NCBI RefSeq assembly: GCF_008642335.1
Contig: NZ_CP029191.1
Span: forward strand, 7,130,001 to 7,194,000
Source of the DNA: Streptomyces venezuelae
Lineage (GTDB): Bacteria; Actinomycetota; Actinomycetes; Streptomycetales; Streptomycetaceae
Direction of reading: 5' to 3'
DNA length: 64,000 nt
Position numbers and translations under genes: made by a program. Below are positions 1-8,672 of the stretch, piece after piece (the stretch's first letter is position 1; the number at the start of each line of letters is the position of its first letter). The notes beneath the pieces are model-generated. The model did not search any database. It was given only the letters and a program-made list of their open reading frames with translations, and was not told the origin of the DNA.

Positions 1-574
1 GCGCGACGCCGACCAACTGCGGGCCCAGCTGCGCGAAGCGGTCGCCGTCGACGACGCGCCGACGCTCCTGCGCTTCCCCAAGGAGTCGGTGGGGCCCGCG
101 ATCCCGGCCGTGGACCGGATCGGCGGCATGGACGTGCTGTTCGGCGACGCGTCGGCGGACGCGGAGGTGCTGCTCGTCGCCGTCGGGGTGATGGCGCCGG
201 TCTGTCTCCAGGCCGCCGAGCTGCTCCGGGAGCGCGGTCTGCGCTGCACCGTCGTCGACCCGCGCTGGGTCAAGCCCGTCGACCCCGAGCTGCCCGGCCT
301 CGCCGCACGCCACCGCCTCGTCGCGGTCGTCGAGGACAACAGCCGTGCCTCCGGGGTCGGCGCGGCGGTCGCGCTCGCGCTCGGCGAGGCCGAAGTCGAC
401 GTACCGGTGCGGCGGTTCGGCATCCCCGAGCAGTTCCTGGCGCACGCCAAGCGGGGCGAGGTCCTCGCCGACCTCGGGCTCACCCCCGTCGAGATCGCAG
501 GACGCATCAGCGCCACGCTGACCGCCAAGGACGGCGCGCACCAGCAGGGCCCAGGCAAGGAGTACGACGTATGA
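1..574 (+). CDS. dxs: 1-deoxy-D-xylulose-5-phosphate synthase, C-terminal part
   Basis: Partial: the reading frame is open from base 2, so the start lies left of the window. About 190 residues are present, matching the transketolase C-terminal domain of DXS. Visible are the phrase [13 protein letters not shown] and a closing segment typical of the family ([25 protein letters not shown] split across the end). DXS condenses pyruvate and glyceraldehyde 3-phosphate with thiamine diphosphate, the first step of the MEP isoprenoid pathway. The stop overlaps the next ATG (ATGA), so it is translationally coupled to the aminotransferase. In Streptomyces a second dxs copy sits in the hopanoid operon just before such an aminotransferase, which fits this context (family knowledge plus inference). 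The thiamine-binding N-terminal domains are outside the window and cannot be checked. Confidence 0.93.
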   Translation, partial: RDADQLRAQLREAVAVDDAPTLLRFPKESVGPAIPAVDRIGGMDVLFGDASADAEVLLVAVGVMAPVCLQAAELLRERGLRCTVVDPRWVKPVDPELPGLAARHRLVAVVEDNSRASGVGAAVALALGEAEVDVPVRRFGIPEQFLAHAKRGEVLADLGLTPVEIAGRISATLTAKDGAHQQGPGKEYDV

Positions 575-1956
575 CCAAGGAGTTCGACCTCGGCCGGCTT
601 CTCGCCGAGCGGGGCGCCGAACGGTACGAACTGCACACCCGGCACCTCAACCACCAGCTGCCGCGCATGCTGCACACCATCGGCTTCGACAAGGTCTACG
701 AACGGGCCGAGGGCGCGTACTTCTGGGACACGGACGGCAACGACTACCTCGACATGCTCGCGGGCTTCGGCGTCATGGGGCTCGGCCGGCACCACCCCGT
801 CGTACGCAAGGCGCTCCACGACGTCCTCGACGCCTCGCTCGCCGACCTCACCCGCTTCGACTGCCAGCCCCTGCCCGGGCTGCTCGCCGAGCAACTGCTG
901 AGGCACAGCCCGCACCTGGACCGCGTCTTCTTCGGCAACAGCGGCACCGAGGCGGTCGAGACGGCGCTGAAGTTCGCCCGCTACGCGACCGGGAAGCCAC
1001 GGGTGCTCTACTGCGCGCACGCCTTCCACGGGCTCACCACGGGCTCCCTCTCCGTCAACGGCGAGGACGGCTTCCGGGACGGCTTCGCGCCGCTGCTGCC
1101 CGACACCGCGGTCCCGCTCGGCGACCTGGACGCGCTCGCCCGGGAGCTGCAGAAGGGCGACGTCGCCGGGCTGATCGTCGAGCCCATCCAGGGCAAGGGC
1201 GTGCACGAGACCCCGCCCGGCTATCTGCGCGCCGCCCAGGAGCTGCTGCACCGACACAAGGCGCTGCTCATCGCCGACGAGGTGCAGACCGGCCTCGGCA
1301 GGACCGGTGACTTCTACGCCTACCAGCACGAGGAGGGCATCGAGCCCGACCTGGTCTGCGTCGCCAAGGCGCTGTCGGGCGGCTATGTGCCGGTCGGCGC
1401 GACGCTGGGCAAGGACTGGATCTTCAAGAAGGTCTACTCGTCGATGGACCGGGTGCTCGTGCACTCGGCGAGCTTCGGCTCCAACGCGCAGGCCATGGCG
1501 GCCGGGCTCGCCGTCCTGTCGGTCATCGAGGACGAGAAGGTCGTCGAGAACGCCCGGGTCACGGGCGAGCTCCTGAAGTCCCGGCTCGCCGCCCTCGTCG
1601 ACCGCTACGAGCTGCTGAGCGAGGTGCGCGGCCGCGGGCTGATGATCGGCATCGAGTTCGGACGCCCCAGGTCCCTCAAGCTGCGCGGCCGGTGGACGAT
1701 GCTGCAGGCGGCCCGCAAGGGGCTCTTCGCGCAGATGGTCGTCGTACCGCTGCTGCAGAAGCACCGCATCCTCACGCAGGTCTCCGGGGACCACCTGGAG
1801 GTCATCAAGCTGATCCCGCCGCTGACCGTGGGGGAGCGGGAGGTGGACCGCTTCGTGGACGCCTTCACCGCGGTGATGGAGGACGCGCACGGAGGCGGCG
1901 GACTGATGTGGGACTTCGGCAGGACGCTGGTGAAGCAGGCGGTCGCGAACAGGTAG
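571..1956 (+). CDS. hpnO: class III PLP aminotransferase, HpnO-type (aminobacteriohopanetriol formation)
   Basis: 461 residues, class III aminotransferase fold. Visible are the [16 protein letters not shown] phosphate-binding region, [15 protein letters not shown] with the PLP-pyridine aspartate near residue 236, and the Schiff-base lysine in [16 protein letters not shown] near residue 266. The family includes ornithine and acetylornithine aminotransferases. The overlap with dxs (ATGA) and the expected hopanoid operon context point to HpnO, which aminates the bacteriohopane side chain to 35-aminobacteriohopane-32,33,34-triol. The role is inferred from context; the fold and cofactor are clear. 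The C-terminal extension after residue ~430 is longer than in plain acetylornithine aminotransferases. It is followed by a large dyad at 1978-2012. Confidence 0.8.
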   Translation: MTKEFDLGRLLAERGAERYELHTRHLNHQLPRMLHTIGFDKVYERAEGAYFWDTDGNDYLDMLAGFGVMGLGRHHPVVRKALHDVLDASLADLTRFDCQPLPGLLAEQLLRHSPHLDRVFFGNSGTEAVETALKFARYATGKPRVLYCAHAFHGLTTGSLSVNGEDGFRDGFAPLLPDTAVPLGDLDALARELQKGDVAGLIVEPIQGKGVHETPPGYLRAAQELLHRHKALLIADEVQTGLGRTGDFYAYQHEEGIEPDLVCVAKALSGGYVPVGATLGKDWIFKKVYSSMDRVLVHSASFGSNAQAMAAGLAVLSVIEDEKVVENARVTGELLKSRLAALVDRYELLSEVRGRGLMIGIEFGRPRSLKLRGRWTMLQAARKGLFAQMVVVPLLQKHRILTQVSGDHLEVIKLIPPLTVGEREVDRFVDAFTAVMEDAHGGGGLMWDFGRTLVKQAVANR

Positions 1957-1977
1957 ACGAGAGGCGGTCCGTCGTTT

Positions 1978-2012
1978 TTGCCTCTCGGGCAAGAAAGTTG
2001 CCCGAGAGGCAA
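1978..2012. promoter_or_regulatory. nested tandem dyad upstream of XRE-cupin gene (operator or terminator)
   Basis: Two copies of TTGCC-N5-GGCAA (1978-1992 and 1998-2012) are separated by GAAAG. Each arm is itself a dyad, and the two arms are perfect reverse complements over 15 bp, giving a 35-bp palindrome. It ends 20 bases before the ATG of the XRE-cupin regulator. As RNA it could act as a terminator for the aminotransferase, although only a T-run precedes it and none follows. The repeated internal symmetry fits better with paired binding of a dimeric regulator, probably the downstream XRE protein itself (inference). Confidence 0.6.
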
Positions 2013-2032
2013 GGCTCTGGCTCAATCAAGGT

Positions 2033-2668
2033 ATGAGCCCTGCCGAGCCCACGGAGCCCGCACCGCCGCCCGAGGCGGCCGAAGCGCTCCCCGCCGTGGC
2101 ACCCCAGCTGCGTGAACTGCGCCGCCGCGCCTCCCTGACCCTGGAGGCCGCGGCCCGCACGGCCGGGCTCTCGCCCGCCCACCTCTCCCGCCTAGAGACC
2201 GGGCAGCGCCAGCCTTCCCTGCCGATGCTGCTCACGCTCGCACGTGTCTACGGTACGACGGTCTCGGAGCTGCTCGGCGAGACGGTCGCGGACCGGGACG
2301 CGGTCGTCCGCGCCTCGGACATGGAACCGACCGCGGCCGGCGGCTGGGCCTACTGGCAGGCGGGCGCCTCCGGCCGCGGCATGCAGGCGCTGCGCGTGCA
2401 CGTGCCGCACGGGGCGCAGGGCGACATCGTGCGCGTCCACCCCGGCGAGGAGTGGCTGTACGTCCTGAAGGGGCGGCTGCGGCTGCGCCTCGGGGACACC
2501 GCGCACCTCCTCGGTCCGGGCGACAGCGCGCACTTCGACTCGCTGACCCCGCACCGGATCGCCGCCGCCGACCCGGGCGGCGCCGACCTCCTCTTCGTCC
2601 ACACGCTGCTGCAGAGCCCCGCCACCGCGCTGTGCCTCGGCGGCCCCACTCAGGGAGACCCGACATGA
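2033..2668 (+). CDS. XRE-family regulator with C-terminal cupin domain
   Basis: 211 residues. Residues ~25-80 form an XRE helix-turn-helix (LRELRRRASLTLEAAARTAGLSPAHLSRLETGQRQPSLPMLL, cited in part). Residues ~110-200 form a cupin_2 barrel (HPGEEWLYVLKGRLRLRLGD). Such proteins sense a small ligand through the cupin and repress their own and neighbouring genes. The ATG has no good ribosome site; only AAGG lies two bases upstream, so a leaderless or very short leader is possible. The 35-bp dyad at 1978-2012 is the likely operator. The stop overlaps the start of the next small gene (ATGA), so the two are coupled. An ortholog of this pair lies beside the hopanoid operon in other streptomycetes as I recall. 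The ligand is unknown. Confidence 0.88.
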   Translation: MSPAEPTEPAPPPEAAEALPAVAPQLRELRRRASLTLEAAARTAGLSPAHLSRLETGQRQPSLPMLLTLARVYGTTVSELLGETVADRDAVVRASDMEPTAAGGWAYWQAGASGRGMQALRVHVPHGAQGDIVRVHPGEEWLYVLKGRLRLRLGDTAHLLGPGDSAHFDSLTPHRIAAADPGGADLLFVHTLLQSPATALCLGGPTQGDPT

Positions 2669-2838
2669 CGGAACCGGAACAGCAGAGCCCTGTTCAGCCG
2701 GAGCGGCCCGCCCGCAACACCATGGAGGAGAAGTTTCCCCGGGCGCTCTGGGTCCGACTGATCATCTATGTGGCCGTCGGCCACGTCTTCGCGGCCTTCC
2801 TCTACCTGCTCTTCGAGGTGGGCGCGAACAGTAAGTAG
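2665..2838 (+). CDS. 57-aa single-pass membrane protein of unknown function
   Basis: The ATG overlaps the stop of the XRE-cupin gene (ATGA), so the two are translationally coupled. The charged, proline-rich N-terminus (residues 1-25) is followed by one hydrophobic helix (LWVRLIIYVAVGHVFAAFLYLLF, in part, residues ~30-52) and a short tail. A positively charged flank before the helix suggests the N-terminus is inside. It resembles small membrane proteins found next to XRE-cupin genes in actinomycetes, but no function is known to me. A role in sensing or in the membrane/hopanoid context is only a guess. Confidence 0.75.
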   Translation: MTEPEQQSPVQPERPARNTMEEKFPRALWVRLIIYVAVGHVFAAFLYLLFEVGANSK

Positions 2839-2862
2839 CGGCTCGGTCCGGCGCGGTCCTGC

Positions 2863-3687
2863 TCAGTCGAGGAGGCGCTCGCGCAGCCTCTCGCGCGTCT
2901 CGGCGCTGAGCTTCAGACCCGCGGAGAGGTACGTGTCCACGTCGCCCCAGGTCTCGTCGATCGTCTCGTACGCCGCCGCCAGGTACTCGGCGCGGGCGTC
3001 GAAGAGCGGGTCGAGGAGCTCCATGACCTCGGGCGACATCGCGTTCGGGGAGCTGTCCGAGCGGTGCACCTTGTAGCGGCGGTGCTTCACGTTCGACTTG
3101 AGGTAGTCCGCCTCGATGGCGTCGCGCTCCACGCCCACGGCGAGGAGCGTGACGGCTATGGACAGGCCCGCGCGGTCCTTGCCCGCCGCGCAGTGCATCA
3201 GGGCGGGCACGCTGTCCTCGGCGAGCGCGTGCAGCACCTTGCTGTGCTCGGCGGTGCGCTCCTTGATGATCGTCCGGTACGCGGCGCCCATCCGGTCGGC
3301 GGCCCTGCCGTCGGAGAGGATCGAGCGCAGCTGGTCGAGGTCGCCGTCGCGCACCATCTTCCAGAACTCGGCGCCGTCGGCCGGGTCGGTCAGCGGCAGG
3401 TTCACGTTGCGCACGCCGGGCAGCTCGATGTCGGGACCTTCGAGGCGCTGGTCGGCGTCGTTGCGGAAGTCGAAGATCGTGTGCAGGCCGAGCGAGGAGA
3501 GGAACGCGGCGTCGTCGGCGGTGGCGTGCGCCAGGTGGCCGCTGCGGAAGAGCCTGCCCCGGCGGACGCGCCGCCCGTCCACGGTCGGCAGCCCGCCCAC
3601 GTCACGGAAGTTGCGCACTCCGGCGAGGTCGGGCTCCGACAGCTCCACCAGTGCTGCCAGCTCTGTCGGCGGGGACTCCTGCGTCAC
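2863..3687 (-). CDS. tyrosine-protein phosphatase (Y_phosphatase3 family)
   Basis: 274 residues from a GTG at 3687, chosen because GAGGAG lies about seven bases upstream; an open frame continues upstream but has no family similarity. The signature P-loop HCAAGKDRAG is at residues 165-174 (nucleophile Cys166, Arg172). N-terminal blocks NFRDVGG and GRLFRSGHL are typical of this bacterial dual-specificity/tyrosine phosphatase family, which includes lipid phosphatases related to MptpB. The P-loop has Ala where many members have Thr before Gly. It is predicted to be cytosolic since no signal is seen. It stands alone, convergent with the small membrane gene. Substrate unknown. Confidence 0.9.
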   Translation of the reverse strand: MTQESPPTELAALVELSEPDLAGVRNFRDVGGLPTVDGRRVRRGRLFRSGHLAHATADDAAFLSSLGLHTIFDFRNDADQRLEGPDIELPGVRNVNLPLTDPADGAEFWKMVRDGDLDQLRSILSDGRAADRMGAAYRTIIKERTAEHSKVLHALAEDSVPALMHCAAGKDRAGLSIAVTLLAVGVERDAIEADYLKSNVKHRRYKVHRSDSSPNAMSPEVMELLDPLFDARAEYLAAAYETIDETWGDVDTYLSAGLKLSAETRERLRERLLD

Positions 3688-3821
3688 GGGCTCTCCTCGG
3701 GCTCTGCGCCGGCGCGGCTCGCCGGTAGATGCGTCTTTGACGATACGACATGGCTTCCCGGGGCGATCAAGTCTCGGCGGTGGCCCGTCACGTCTCCGCG
3801 TCGCAGCCCTCCCGTGGCACG

Positions 3822-4649
3822 TCAGGCCAGGGGTTCGCCGGTCTCCAGGAGGGTCTTGAGGCTGGAGAGGATGGCGGGCCAGCCCTGGCTGCACATGGAC
3901 TTCAGCGTGTCCGCTCCGTCGAACTCGTGGGTGACGGTCAGCTTCACCCGGTCGCCCTCGGGCTCCAGGTCGAAGGTGACCCGGGAACGCCGCTCGCTCG
4001 CGAGTCGGGCGCGCAGTTCCTCGTCGATGCCGTTCGCCTCGGCCCACTGCGGACTGAAGGTGTGCCAGGTGTAGGCCAGCCTGCGGTGCGGTTCGTGGAC
4101 GAGGACGACCTGCTCGGGGTCCTCCGTGGTGGCGCCCGTCTCGGTCCAGGTCATGGGCGATCCCGGGGTCCAGTCGGTGCCGAAGCTCACGCCCCAGTAC
4201 CGGCGGGTGAAGGCCGGGTCGGTCAGGGCCTGCCAGAGCCGCTCGGGGGTGGTGCGGATGTAGGTCGTGTACACGAACGTCGTGCTGTCGTCGATGCTGT
4301 CGCTGTTCATGGTCGGTTGCTCCAATGCTCTCTTCAGGTCCGCGAGGGCGTGGGCCCGTTCGCGGTCGAACCGGCTGATCCAACGCTCGGCGATGGCGTT
4401 GATCGGAGCGGCGTTCAGGTAGTGCAGCTTCTCCCGTCCCTGCCGCGCCGTGGTGACGAGCTCGGCGCCCTCCAGGACCGCGAGGTGTTTGCTCACCGAC
4501 TGCCGGGCCATGTCGAGGCCCGCGCACAGCTCCCGCAGGGTCTGTCCGTTGCGGTCCCGCAACCGGTCCAGCAGCTGCCGCCGGACCGGATCGGCCAGCG
4601 CCTTGAACGCCGCGTCCACTGTCTGCCACCCCCAGTCATGCAGCCGCAC
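3822..4649 (-). CDS. ArsR-family regulator fused to SRPBCC (AHSA1-like) domain
   Basis: 275 residues from a GTG at 4649 with GGAGAGG five bases upstream. Residues ~5-85 are a winged helix of ArsR type (VDAAFKALADPVRRQLLDRL, LDMARQSVSKHLAVLEGAELV). Residues ~105-270 are a START/SRPBCC domain (TTFVYTTYIRTTPERLWQALTD, YWGVSFGTDWTPGSPMTW). In many bacteria these are two adjacent genes; here they are one continuous frame. The usual cysteine metal-site motif of ArsR is absent, so a hydrophobic or organic ligand bound by the SRPBCC pocket is more likely than metal sensing (inference). Two identical-arm dyads overlap and precede the start codon, suggesting autoregulation. Confidence 0.87.
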   Translation of the reverse strand: MRLHDWGWQTVDAAFKALADPVRRQLLDRLRDRNGQTLRELCAGLDMARQSVSKHLAVLEGAELVTTARQGREKLHYLNAAPINAIAERWISRFDRERAHALADLKRALEQPTMNSDSIDDSTTFVYTTYIRTTPERLWQALTDPAFTRRYWGVSFGTDWTPGSPMTWTETGATTEDPEQVVLVHEPHRRLAYTWHTFSPQWAEANGIDEELRARLASERRSRVTFDLEPEGDRVKLTVTHEFDGADTLKSMCSQGWPAILSSLKTLLETGEPLA

Positions 4650-4684
4650 GGCTGCCTCTCCATGATTGGCAGCCGAATGGCTGC
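4640..4684. promoter_or_regulatory. twin GCAGCC-N4-GGCTGC operators of the ArsR-SRPBCC gene
   Basis: Two perfect dyads, GCAGCCGCACGGCTGC (4640-4655) and GCAGCCGAATGGCTGC (4669-4684), have the same six-base arms and the same four-base spacer. Their starts are 29 bp apart, close to three helical turns. The first covers the GTG start codon; the second lies just upstream. Placement and identical arms suggest binding by the ArsR-type protein encoded here. This is an inference, but chance occurrence of two such identical dyads is unlikely. Confidence 0.7.
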
Positions 4685-4795
4685 ATGTCAACCGAGGAGG
4701 CATCGCCGGGAAAGGACCGCCGGACGGGACTGGCACTTATTCCGAAGTTGGGTGAATCTTGACCGGTGGCTTATCTCACCCTCCGTCAACCCCTC

Positions 4796-4811
4796 CCTAC
4801 GGTGGCGTAGG
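4796..4811. promoter_or_regulatory. CCTACG-N4-CGTAGG dyad before the SGNH hydrolase gene
   Basis: Perfect six-base dyad CCTACGGTGGCGTAGG, 29 bp before the GTG at 4841. A GTCAAC-N17-TAGGTC pair (4785-4790 and 4808-4813) could be a promoter overlapping it. The dyad resembles TetR-type operators with a TACG...CGTA core seen near lipid genes of actinomycetes (general recollection). No TetR gene is adjacent. Confidence 0.45.
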
Positions 4812-4840
4812 TCACTTAGAGAGGTGAAGGATGTGACGTC

Positions 4841-5674
4841 GTGAGCGCAGAGTCGACAACCTTCATCCACCACTCCATCAACACCGGAGTGATCAACTCC
4901 TACGCAGCGCTCGGCGACAGCTTCACCGAAGGCGTGGGCGACCCGTCCCCCGACGGCACGTTCGTCGGCTGGGCCGACCGCCTCGCGGTCCTGCTCGACG
5001 ACCGGGTGCCCGAGCACACCTTCCGGTACGCCAACCTCGCCGTCCGCGGCAAACTCCTCGACCAGATCGTCGAGGACCAGGTGCCGCGCGCCAAGGAGCT
5101 CGCCCCCGACCTGGTGAGCTTCTGCGCCGGGGGCAACGACATCATCCGGCCCGGCACCGACCCCGACGAGGTCGCCGAGCGGTTCGAGCGCGCCGTCGCC
5201 GACCTCTCGTCAGCGGTCGGCACGGTCATGGTGACCACCGGCTTCGACACCCGCGGCGTCGCGGTCCTCAAGCACCTGCGCGGCAAGATCGCCACGTACA
5301 ACATGCACGTCCGCGCCATCGCGGACCGCTACGGCTGCCCCGTCCTCGACCTGTGGTCCCTCAAGACCGTCCAGGACCGCCGGGCGTGGGACGGCGACCG
5401 GCTGCACCTCTCCGCCGAGGGCCACACGCGCGTGGCGTTGCGGGCCGGCCAGGTGCTGGGGCTGGACGTGCCCGCCGACCCCGACCAGGCATGGCCGCCG
5501 CTGCCGCCGCGCGGCACGCTGGAGGTGCGCCGCGACGACATCCACTGGGCGCGCGAGTACCTGGTGCCGTGGATCGGGCGGCGCATCCGCGGCGAGAGCT
5601 CCGGGGACCACGTGGAGGCGAAGGGCTTCCGCAACATCGACGCCCTCAAGATGCAGATCCACGCCGGTTCCTGA
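4841..5674 (+). CDS. SGNH/GDSL-family hydrolase
   Basis: 277 residues from GTG with AAGGA nine bases upstream. Block I is AALGDSFTEGVGD with nucleophile Ser27, block III is FCAGGNDIIRPG (the GxND signature), and block V is DGDRLHLSAEGH with the catalytic Asp/His pair, so the esterase triad is complete. There is no signal peptide, so it is probably cytosolic. The family includes esterases and lipases acting on acyl, acetyl or carbohydrate esters; the substrate cannot be told. The C-terminal ~60 residues (WAREYLVPWIGRRIRGESSG region) are a conserved actinobacterial extension. It converges with the acyl-CoA synthetase gene with a 20-base gap. Confidence 0.88.
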   Translation: MSAESTTFIHHSINTGVINSYAALGDSFTEGVGDPSPDGTFVGWADRLAVLLDDRVPEHTFRYANLAVRGKLLDQIVEDQVPRAKELAPDLVSFCAGGNDIIRPGTDPDEVAERFERAVADLSSAVGTVMVTTGFDTRGVAVLKHLRGKIATYNMHVRAIADRYGCPVLDLWSLKTVQDRRAWDGDRLHLSAEGHTRVALRAGQVLGLDVPADPDQAWPPLPPRGTLEVRRDDIHWAREYLVPWIGRRIRGESSGDHVEAKGFRNIDALKMQIHAGS

Positions 5675-5694
5675 AAAGCCCGTGCCATGAGCCG

Positions 5695-7590
5695 TCACGC
5701 GCCGCCCGTCCGCAGCGACGCGGTGATCTCGTCGAGGACCCCGAGGTCCTCGATCGTCGCGGGCACGGTGTAGTCCCGGCCGTCGGCGATCGCCCGGACC
5801 GTGCCGCGCAGGATCTTCCCTGAGCGGGTCTTGGGCAGGCGCGGCACGGCCACCACCCGGCGCGGGGTGGCGACGGCGCCGATGCGGGACCGCACCAGGG
5901 AGCGCAGCTCCGCCTCGATGTCGGCGGCGGGGCGGTCCACGCCCTGGCGCAGCACGACGAGGCCGAGCGGCAGCTCGCCTTTGAGCTCGTCCGCGACGCC
6001 CACCACCGCGCACTCCGCGACGTCCCGGTGGTCGGCGAGGACTTCTTCCATGGCTCCGGTGGACAGCCGGTGTCCCGCGACGTTGATGACGTCGTCGAGG
6101 CGGCCCATCACGAAGACGTGGCCGTCCTCGTCGACATGGCCGCCGTCACCGGTCAGGTAGTGGCCGGGGTAGCGGCTCAGATAGGTGGACGCGAACCGCT
6201 CGTCGTCGCGGTACAGCGTGGTGAGGCTGCCCGGTGGGAGCGGCAGGCGCAGGGCCAGCGTGCCGTCCGTGCCGGGCGGGCACTCCTCGCCCGCCTCGTC
6301 GAGGACGCGCAGGTCCCAGCCCGGCATCGGCCTGCCGGGTGAGCCGGACCTGGCGGGCAGCGCCTCGATGCCGAGCGGGTTGGCGACGATGGGCCAGCCC
6401 GTCTCGGTCTGCCACCAGTGGTCGACGACGGGGATGTCGAGGAGTTCACGCGCCCAGTGGTAGGTGTCGGGGTCCAGGCGCTCGCCCGCGAGGAACAGGG
6501 CGCGCAGCGACGACATGTCGTGCCCGGCCAGGTGTGTGCCCTTCGGGTCGTCGCGCTTGATGGCGCGGATCGCCGTCGGCGCGGTGAACAGGGTGCGCAC
6601 CTGGTGCTGTGCGACGACGCGCCAGAACGCGCCCGCGTCGGGCGTGCCGACGGGCTTGCCCTCGTACAGGAGCGTGGTGCAGCCGGCGAGCAGCGGCGCG
6701 TAGACGATGTACGAGTGGCCGACGACCCAGCCGACGTCGGACGCCGTCCAGAAGACCTCGCCGGGCCGGGCGTCGTAGATGTGCTCCATGCTCCAGCGCA
6801 GCGCCACGGCGTGGCCGCCGTTGTCGCGGACCACGCCCTTGGGGGAGCCGGTCGTGCCGGAGGTGTAGAGGATGTAGAGCGGGTCCGTGGCGGCCACCGG
6901 CACACAGCCGGCGGCGGGCGCCGAACGGACCGCGTCCGCCCAGTCGAGGTCCCGTCCGGCACGCAACTCCGCTTCCGCCTGCGGCCGCTGGAGGATCACG
7001 CACGCCTCCGGGCGGTGGGCGCACTGCTCCAGAGCGGCGTCCAGGAGCGGCTTGTACGCGATGACCCGGTCGACCTCGATGCCGCACGACGCGGAGAGCA
7101 CCACCTTGGGGCGCGCGTGGTCGATGCGGGCCGCCAGCTCGGGGGCCGCGAAGCCGCCGAACACCACCGAGTGCACGGCGCCGATGCGCGCACACGCCAG
7201 CATCGCCACGGCCGCCTCGGGCACCATCGGCATATAGATGACGACGGTGTCGCCCTTGCCGACGCCGAGTTCCGCGAGCATGCCCGCGGTGCGCGCGACC
7301 TCGTCGAGCAGTTCGCGGTAGGTCAGACTGCGGACCGTGCCGGTGACGGGGCTGTCGTGGATCAGCGCCGTACGGTCCCCGTGCCCCGCCAGGACGTGCC
7401 GGTCCAGGGCGTTGTGACAGGTGTTCAGCTCACCGCCCGCGAACCAGCGGGGCGCGGCCGGCGCGTCGGCGTCCAGGACCGTGGCGGGCGGCACGTACCA
7501 GTCGACGGCCTCGGCCGCGCGGCCCCAGAAGGCCGTCGGGTCCAGGAGGCTCTCGCGGTGGGCACTCTCGTAACTCGTCGGCCTTGGCAA
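5695..7590 (-). CDS. prpE: propionyl-CoA synthetase-type acyl-CoA ligase
   Basis: 631 residues from a TTG at 7590, preceded by GGAGTGA at seven bases; the frame is open further upstream but similarity starts here. Adenylate-forming enzyme: P-loop LYILYTSGTTGSPKGVV, WWQTETGWPIVANP, hinge DDVINVAGHRLSTGAMEEVL, and the catalytic lysine in LPKTRSGKILRG. The VAGHRLSTGAMEEVLADH block and full length fit propionate-CoA ligase/AcsA-like enzymes rather than medium-chain ligases. It would make propionyl-CoA (or acetyl-CoA) from the acid and ATP. In this strain propionyl-CoA could feed methylmalonyl-CoA for the PKS modules at the right end (speculative link). Confidence 0.88.
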   Translation of the reverse strand: MPRPTSYESAHRESLLDPTAFWGRAAEAVDWYVPPATVLDADAPAAPRWFAGGELNTCHNALDRHVLAGHGDRTALIHDSPVTGTVRSLTYRELLDEVARTAGMLAELGVGKGDTVVIYMPMVPEAAVAMLACARIGAVHSVVFGGFAAPELAARIDHARPKVVLSASCGIEVDRVIAYKPLLDAALEQCAHRPEACVILQRPQAEAELRAGRDLDWADAVRSAPAAGCVPVAATDPLYILYTSGTTGSPKGVVRDNGGHAVALRWSMEHIYDARPGEVFWTASDVGWVVGHSYIVYAPLLAGCTTLLYEGKPVGTPDAGAFWRVVAQHQVRTLFTAPTAIRAIKRDDPKGTHLAGHDMSSLRALFLAGERLDPDTYHWARELLDIPVVDHWWQTETGWPIVANPLGIEALPARSGSPGRPMPGWDLRVLDEAGEECPPGTDGTLALRLPLPPGSLTTLYRDDERFASTYLSRYPGHYLTGDGGHVDEDGHVFVMGRLDDVINVAGHRLSTGAMEEVLADHRDVAECAVVGVADELKGELPLGLVVLRQGVDRPAADIEAELRSLVRSRIGAVATPRRVVAVPRLPKTRSGKILRGTVRAIADGRDYTVPATIEDLGVLDEITASLRTGGA

Positions 7591-7771
7591 CCGGTCACTC
7601 CGCTCTTCCGAGGTCTTCGCACGGCATCGTGGGGCGAACGCCCGCCATCGTAAGGGGAGTCGGCCGGTGAGGTGACAGGGCTGGAGTGGCGTGGACCCGC
7701 GCGGTCGCCCCGGTGCTGGGATGACGGCGAACCGTCCCCGCAGGGACGGGCAGCCGGAAGGAACCCACGTC

Positions 7772-8566
7772 ATGCGCTCAGTACGTTCCGTGCTTTCCGT
7801 ACGTTCCGTCAGTGCCCTCGCGCTCGCCGCTCTCGGGCTGCCGGGAGCCCCCGCCGTCGCCGCCCCGGCCACCCCCGCCGCCCGCCCGGCCGCCGCCGTG
7901 GCGCCCGCGCCGGCGACGGTGAGCGTGACCGGGGCGGGCAGCGCGTCGGCCGCACCCGACATGGCCGTGCTCACCGCGGGCATCGAGGTCACCCGGCCGA
8001 CCGCGGACAAGGCGCTCACGGAGCAGAACGCCGCCGCCGAGGCGCTGCTTGCCGCCGCACGCGCCGCGGGCGTCGACGAGCGCGACATCAGGACCGAGAA
8101 CCTCTCCCTGTCCGCGGTGTACCGCAACCGGGACGGCGAGCCGGACCAGTACGAGGCCGCGGGGCCGAGGGGCGAGGGCGAGATCTTCATCGGCCACCGG
8201 GCCACGCAGATGTTCTCCCTGATCATCCGGGACATCGAGAAGACCGGAGCCGTGGTCCGTGCCGTCGCCGACGCCCCCGGCGACGCGAGCCGCATCCACT
8301 CGGTGGCCTTCGACGTGCAGAACCCGGAGGCGCTGCGCACCAGGGCCCGCACGTCGGCGTACGACGACGCCAGGAGCAAGGCCGTGCAGTACGCGCGGCT
8401 GAGCGGCCGCGGCCTCGGCCGGCTGCTCTCTCTGGAGGAGAGCGGCGGCGGGCGCCCGCGCCCCGTGCCGGTCCCGGTCTCCTCCTTCTCGAAGGAGTCG
8501 GTGCCGGTGGCGCCGGGACGCATTCAGGACGAGGTCACGGTGACGGCGGTGTACGAGCTGCGGTGA
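7772..8566 (+). CDS. secreted SIMPL-domain (DUF541) protein
   Basis: 264 residues from ATG 7772, with AAGGA about ten bases upstream. A Sec signal peptide occupies residues 1-~32 (basic start, long Ala/Leu core, cleavage near AVAAPA), followed by an Ala/Pro linker. The SIMPL domain begins with [20 protein letters not shown] and continues with the repeated-helix region TLSLSAVY/DIRTENLSL and FDVQNPEALRTRARTSAYDDARSKAVQYA. Bacterial SIMPL proteins are periplasmic or exported beta-barrel/helix proteins linked to oxidative stress, of unknown biochemistry. A family oddity is the internal insert QYEAAGPRGEGEIFIGHRA. It is a lone gene. Confidence 0.87.
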   Translation: MRSVRSVLSVRSVSALALAALGLPGAPAVAAPATPAARPAAAVAPAPATVSVTGAGSASAAPDMAVLTAGIEVTRPTADKALTEQNAAAEALLAAARAAGVDERDIRTENLSLSAVYRNRDGEPDQYEAAGPRGEGEIFIGHRATQMFSLIIRDIEKTGAVVRAVADAPGDASRIHSVAFDVQNPEALRTRARTSAYDDARSKAVQYARLSGRGLGRLLSLEESGGGRPRPVPVPVSSFSKESVPVAPGRIQDEVTVTAVYELR

Positions 8567-8672
8567 CGCCGGGGCGCCGTCCGGGCGGGGTGCCGTCTCA
8601 GGTGCCCCGCAGGACTCAGCCGGAGCCGGTGGACATAATGGGGAGGCCTATTCACCCCCCTCAGGAGGTCCC

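Noticed and set aside
2863..4629. Tyrosine phosphatase frame extended to 588 codons
   Set aside because: Similarity and ribosome site place the start at 3687; the extension overlaps the ArsR-SRPBCC gene in the wrong frame.
5695..8523. Acyl-CoA ligase frame extended to 942 codons
   Set aside because: The extra ~310 codons lie antisense to the SIMPL gene; family similarity starts at 7590.
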